Source of the DNA: Iodobacter fluviatilis
Lineage (GTDB): Bacteria; Pseudomonadota; Gammaproteobacteria; Burkholderiales; Chitinibacteraceae
Direction: 5' to 3'
Assembly: GCF_004194535.1 (NCBI RefSeq)
Contig: NZ_CP025781.1
Span: 3,410,001-3,474,000, forward strand
DNA: 64,000 nucleotides
The notes beneath the pieces were generated by a model. The model worked only from the letters and a program-made list of their open reading frames with translations. It was not told where the DNA came from and ran no database searches. Below, piece after piece: positions 60,578 to 64,000 of the stretch (position 1 is its first letter; each line of letters begins with the position of its first letter). The translations under genes and the position numbers were made by a program.

Positions 60578-60795
60578 TCATCGAGTTAATTTTTAGATGT
60601 TCAGTATTAATCTAAACGTCTACGTTTTTTTATGAAATAAAGAATAAAGTCCTACCCTTTAATATATTTATTAAAAATACATATGCCGCTTTTTTTGTAT
60701 GGCGTCAATAAGCCTCTGTGCATTGAATAATAGAGCACTATCTTAATGTCGTATTTTTAGGTAATGCCCCCACAAAAGCACATCAAATTATCATG
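60578..60795. other. AT-rich intergenic stretch
   Basis: 218 bp, AT-rich, between the binding-protein gene and the end of the convergent Trp-rich gene. No clear hairpin or ORF. Confidence 0.4.
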
Positions 60796-61029
60796 TTATA
60801 GCCAGCCAACACGCCATTGCGCTTCATCTTCAAGTGCGCTCCAGTGTAATGTGAAATGCCGTTTGCTGATTACTGCTTCCAGTGTGATTTGCCCTACTTT
60901 CTGTACATCGTTGGGACTGAGCTCAACTTTGACAACAATAAAGTGCTTCTCACGTTGCTGTGGTGCAAGCGCTGTCCACTTGGTATTAGCTAGTTTTTTT
61001 GGATGCCAGCTTCTTGCTGGATGCGTCAT
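60796..61029 (-). CDS. Trp-rich small protein (TIGR02450 family)
   Basis: 77 residues with the family order HPKKLANTKWTAL, QREKHFIVVKVE, LEAVISKRHFTLHWSALED and a final WRVGWL. Regularly spaced Trp and Lys residues mark TIGR02450. Function unknown. It overlaps a plus-strand ORF that is a shadow. Confidence 0.78.
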   Translation of the reverse strand: MTHPARSWHPKKLANTKWTALAPQQREKHFIVVKVELSPNDVQKVGQITLEAVISKRHFTLHWSALEDEAQWRVGWL

Positions 61030-61153
61030 CGCTTGTTCTCCATTTGGGCTTAATCAAGGACACAATACAGAACAGGTCACGTTCAATTTTTTGAATTGAG
61101 ATATTAAACGTGGCCTATCGCCCCTACCCTTATTTGTAGATTGCAGTCTTGGT

Positions 61154-61762
61154 TTAGGGGGTTAAGCCATTAAATGCAACTTTCAGCATATGCGCCACGA
61201 TGTCATCGTGAGGCATTTTGCTGAATTTTTGCAGAAACTCTGCGGCAGGATCGCAGGTTCTAGAGTAGTAGCTAAACAAGATCACATCGCTAGGTAGATC
61301 TGGATTTAAATTGCCAGTTTTTTGCGCCGCGGCCACCAGTGCTTCCAGCTGGCCATTGAGCTTTATTATCCGCAATACATAACTCATATTGCGCATTAGC
61401 ATGTCACGCACATGTGGGCTGGTGGATGGCAAAAAGGGCATTCCTCCCTCTAAGCGTACCCGCAATGCCCATTCTAACAAGGCACTCAATTTGTCCACTG
61501 GGCTGAGCGCCTTATCTAGCTGAGCCAGATAATCAATTGCACCATCAATCAAGCGAATCAGCGCTTCACCCACTAAATCTTCTTTGGATTTGAAGTGTTT
61601 GTAGAGGCTGGGTTTAGATATACCCACAGCGCCAGCGATGTCATCCATCGTCATTAAATCAAACCCCTTGGTGCTGAGTACCGCTGTGGTGGCATCCAAG
61701 ATGGCGCTTTCACGCAGTTTAAAGGCTTGATCTTTGAAACTTAGCTTACTTAAAATACTCAT
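61154..61762 (-). CDS. TetR-family transcriptional regulator
   Basis: 202 residues with an N-terminal TetR HTH (ILDATTAVLSTKGFDLMTMDDIAGAVGISK split around the helix, then PSLYKHFKSKEDLVGEAL) and a helical ligand domain. Divergent from the FAD oxidoreductase operon, so probably its repressor. Inducer unknown. Confidence 0.88.
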   Translation of the reverse strand: MSILSKLSFKDQAFKLRESAILDATTAVLSTKGFDLMTMDDIAGAVGISKPSLYKHFKSKEDLVGEALIRLIDGAIDYLAQLDKALSPVDKLSALLEWALRVRLEGGMPFLPSTSPHVRDMLMRNMSYVLRIIKLNGQLEALVAAAQKTGNLNPDLPSDVILFSYYSRTCDPAAEFLQKFSKMPHDDIVAHMLKVAFNGLTP

Positions 61763-61774
61763 TGGTAAATTCCG

Positions 61775-61788
61775 ATACTAATTGGTAT
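61775..61788. promoter_or_regulatory. Candidate TetR operator
   Basis: ATACTAATTGGTAT is a 14-bp near-palindrome (one mismatched base pair on each side of the centre) 13 bp upstream of tetR. A related half site ATTGGTAA overlaps the tetR start. Confidence 0.4.
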
Positions 61789-61866
61789 ATTTTTTTCTGA
61801 TTTAGTAGTAATCTTAGCACTGAAGTAGAAAAACACACAGCCACCTTCTTCCTAAACGGTAAAAAA

Positions 61867-63162
61867 ATGACCAGTGCTCGTCAACGCATCGCTATTATTG
61901 GCTCCGGTATTTCTGGCTTGGCCAGTGCATACTTTTTGAGTCGTGCGCATGACGTGGTGTTGTTTGAAGCGGGGAGCTATCTGGGTGGGCATACCAATAC
62001 GGTGGAGGTGAGCTTAGAAGGGAAAACTCAAGCTGTAGATACTGGGTTCTTGGTATTTAATCAAGCAACTTATCCCAATTTAATTGCACTATTTGCTGAG
62101 CTAGATGTAGCAACTTATGCCACCGATATGTCCTTTGGTGTTTCGCTAGATGGCGGAAAGCTAGAGTGGGCGGGTACAAATCTGGATACAGTATTTGCGC
62201 AGCGGCAGCGGATTCTATCTCCAAGGTTTATCAGCATGTTGCGTGATATTTTACGTTTTAACGCCGCAGCACAAAGCAACTTAAGCCAATCGCTTGCTAA
62301 TGGCTCTACTTTAGGCCAACTGATTGAAGTAGGTGGCTATGGTGCGATGTTCCGTGATGCCTATTTACTGCCAATGGCTGCGGCGATTTGGTCTAGCTCT
62401 CCCAATGATATTTTACAGTTTCCAGCGGCTACTTTTTTACGTTTTTGCCTAAATCACGCGCTATTACAAGTGAACGATCGCCCGCAGTGGCAAACGGTAG
62501 AAGGAGGCGGGCGAGAGTATGTACGCAAAATTGCCGACACTTTGAATGCAAACAGCAGCGCTGAGATTAGGCTCAATTGCCCAGTTGCTAAAGTTGCACG
62601 TCAGAGTGCTGGTGTAACGGTGCATAGCTATGTTGGTGAGGAATTATTTGATGCCGTGGTGTTTGCTACGCATGCGCCACAAACGCTTAGTATGTTGAGC
62701 GATGCCAGCGAGGCAGAACAGCAAATTCTATCTGCCATACGTTATCAGGCCAATATTGCCGTGCTGCATACCGATCCATCCCAGTTACCACAACGGCGCA
62801 AAGTTTGGTCGGCATGGAATTACCTTGGCGGTGCCAGTGTGGATGGGCAACGGCCAGTTTGCGTAAGCTATTTACTTAATCAACTACAAAATTTAGCGTT
62901 TAAATCACCTGTGATTGTAACGCTTAATCCTTTCTCACCGCCCGCGTCAGATTTGGTGCTCGGGCAGTTTGAGTATGAGCATCCTGTATTTGATCATGGG
63001 GCCATCGCTGCTCAGCAGCGCTTACCCAGTATTCAAGGCGAAAATCGCACTTGGTATGCGGGCGCATGGACGGGATATGGCTTTCATGAGGATGGATTGA
63101 AATCTGCGCTAAGGGTGGCTCAGGACTTTGGCTTGGCCCCTGCGTGGACAACACTAGCATGA
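61867..63162 (+). CDS. FAD-dependent amine-oxidase-like oxidoreductase (COG2907 type)
   Basis: 431 residues. N-terminal FAD motif IAIIGSGISGLASAYFLSR, then LGGHTNTVEV and AVDTGFLVFNQATYPN. C-terminal WYAGAWTGYGFHEDGLKSAL, typical of the NAD/FAD flavin amine oxidase-like proteins encoded next to DUF1365 and a Cfa-like methyltransferase. Exact reaction unknown. Its stop overlaps the next start. Confidence 0.88.
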   Translation: MTSARQRIAIIGSGISGLASAYFLSRAHDVVLFEAGSYLGGHTNTVEVSLEGKTQAVDTGFLVFNQATYPNLIALFAELDVATYATDMSFGVSLDGGKLEWAGTNLDTVFAQRQRILSPRFISMLRDILRFNAAAQSNLSQSLANGSTLGQLIEVGGYGAMFRDAYLLPMAAAIWSSSPNDILQFPAATFLRFCLNHALLQVNDRPQWQTVEGGGREYVRKIADTLNANSSAEIRLNCPVAKVARQSAGVTVHSYVGEELFDAVVFATHAPQTLSMLSDASEAEQQILSAIRYQANIAVLHTDPSQLPQRRKVWSAWNYLGGASVDGQRPVCVSYLLNQLQNLAFKSPVIVTLNPFSPPASDLVLGQFEYEHPVFDHGAIAAQQRLPSIQGENRTWYAGAWTGYGFHEDGLKSALRVAQDFGLAPAWTTLA

Positions 63163-63938
63163 GAGCCCCCGCTCAAATTATTAGCGGGCAAGTGATGCAT
63201 CAGCGTGTTCGCCCTGCAAAGAATCGCTTTGTGTATCCGGTGTTTTGCTTGCGGATTAATTTAGCACGCCTAGATGAAATCAAGGCCCGCTGGTTTGGTA
63301 TTAACTGCTGGCGAGCTGTTTCGGTTTATACCGCTGATTATGGCCCTAAAGATGGAAGTAATCTTGAGCATTGGGCACGTAATCTGCTCGAAAAGCATCA
63401 GATTAGCGCCGATGGTGAAATCTGGTTACATACTTTTCCGCGCGTATTGGGCTGGGTATTTAATCCGGTGAGCTTTTGGTATTGCTATGCCCAAAGCGGT
63501 GAATTACGAGCTGTGTTGGCTGAAGTGAATAACACTTTTGGCGAAACGCATCTCTATCTGCTTGTAGGCTTTGAAGAAAACGGTATCCAGAGCCATACCC
63601 GTATTGAAAGCAAAAAAATGCTGCATGTTTCGCCGTTTTGCGAAGTACATGGGCATTATCAATTTCGGTTTAAGGATACCGCCAGCACGGCGTGGGTAGG
63701 GATCGATTATTTTGATCAAAATGGCCTGTTGCTCAAGACCTCTGTAGGGGGCCATATCCAAGATTTAAACAGCGCCACGCTGCGCCGCGCGCTATTTGCC
63801 CAGCCTTTATTGACGCTCGGTGTGTTTGCACGCATTCATTGGCAAGCCTTCAAGCTTTGGCGAAAACGTGTGCCATTTTTTAGTCAACCCGCCTCGCCCA
63901 CCACTTCTTTGACCGTGTCAGAGGATAAACCATTATGA
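63159..63938 (+). CDS. DUF1365 family protein
   Basis: 259 residues from the ATG overlapping the oxidoreductase stop (ATGA). QRVRPAKNRFVYPVFCLRI and FPRVLGWVFNPVSFWYCYA are DUF1365 landmarks. Function not established; it is part of a three-gene cassette seen in many proteobacteria and thought to act on unsaturated fatty acids. Its stop overlaps the next start. Confidence 0.87.
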   Translation: MRAPAQIISGQVMHQRVRPAKNRFVYPVFCLRINLARLDEIKARWFGINCWRAVSVYTADYGPKDGSNLEHWARNLLEKHQISADGEIWLHTFPRVLGWVFNPVSFWYCYAQSGELRAVLAEVNNTFGETHLYLLVGFEENGIQSHTRIESKKMLHVSPFCEVHGHYQFRFKDTASTAWVGIDYFDQNGLLLKTSVGGHIQDLNSATLRRALFAQPLLTLGVFARIHWQAFKLWRKRVPFFSQPASPTTSLTVSEDKPL

Positions 63939-64000
63939 GTCAATCACAAGTTCTGCAAACGATAAGCCGAAGTGCGCCCACGGCGGCTAAATTGTTTCTA
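63935..64000 (+). CDS. Start of a cyclopropane-fatty-acid-synthase-like methyltransferase (partial)
   Basis: Only the first 22 codons are in the window (SQSQVLQTISRSAPTAAK). Identity comes from context: the FAD oxidoreductase - DUF1365 pair is normally followed by a Cfa-like SAM methyltransferase. The start overlaps the DUF1365 stop (ATGA). Confidence 0.5.
   Translation, partial: MSQSQVLQTISRSAPTAAKLFL

Noticed and set aside
60764-61099. Plus-strand ORF of 111 aa
   Set aside because: It is antisense to the TIGR02450 gene, which has clear family motifs; no ribosome site or homology features.

Overview
The window looks like chromosomal DNA of a flagellated, respiring betaproteobacterium. Gene content and protein style (mdh - GntR - sdhCDABE - gltA - sucAB - lpd - sucCD in one block, CydP beside a bd oxidase, cheV pairs, fle/fli order) fit the Neisseriales side (Chromobacteriaceae/Chitinibacteraceae-like). 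The genus assignment is inference and no rRNA gene is present to settle it.

Layout. 1-1824 (-): a short-loop (CIO-like) cytochrome bd oxidase, cydA with a partial cydB. 1997-6603 (-): a copper-chelating RiPP cluster of the HvfABCX type (precursor with four Cys in GKCG-like motifs, MNIO enzyme, partner protein, DoxX-type membrane protein). Upstream on the same strand lie an exported metallo-beta-lactamase-fold protein and a TDT/SLAC1-type anion transporter, with a divergent LysR regulator (6738-7622). 7690-8606: a decayed IS3-family element. 8639-15132 (-): chemotaxis operon 1 (cheV, cheV, cheY, cheZ, cheA and an EAL/HDOD protein). 15369-30568 (+): a FleS-like kinase, an HsbA/HsbR-like partner switch, an MCP, cheY-cheA-cheW, a soluble four-PAS MCP with a CheR tether, cheR-cheD-cheB, then a FleR-like sigma54 activator. 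30822-37187 (+): fliEFGHIJ, preceded by a sigma54 promoter. 37389-37901 (-): YqhA-family membrane protein. 38080-41763 (+): a second, long-loop bd oxidase with regulator, cydP, cydA, cydB and an unlisted 48-aa cydX. 42301-44316: a GlcNAc-type PTS EIICBA. 44587-59709: the TCA-cycle block, with mdh divergent. 59843-64000: a periplasmic solute-binding-like protein, a Trp-rich small protein, a TetR regulator and a divergent operon (FAD oxidoreductase, DUF1365, start of a methyltransferase-like gene).

How it works together. Two chemotaxis sets with separate CheA kinases feed flagellar control. The second set sits between the fleS-like and fleR-like genes, so flagellar gene regulation, a partner-switch phosphatase and sensory signalling share one locus. 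The TCA operon and two quinol oxidases make central and respiratory metabolism the other theme. Four REP-like palindromes lie only between TCA cistrons. The least explained parts are the RiPP cluster with its extra hydrolase and transporter, the GYGF-repeat linker of the second CheA, and a 170-bp nested-palindrome element after the PTS gene.
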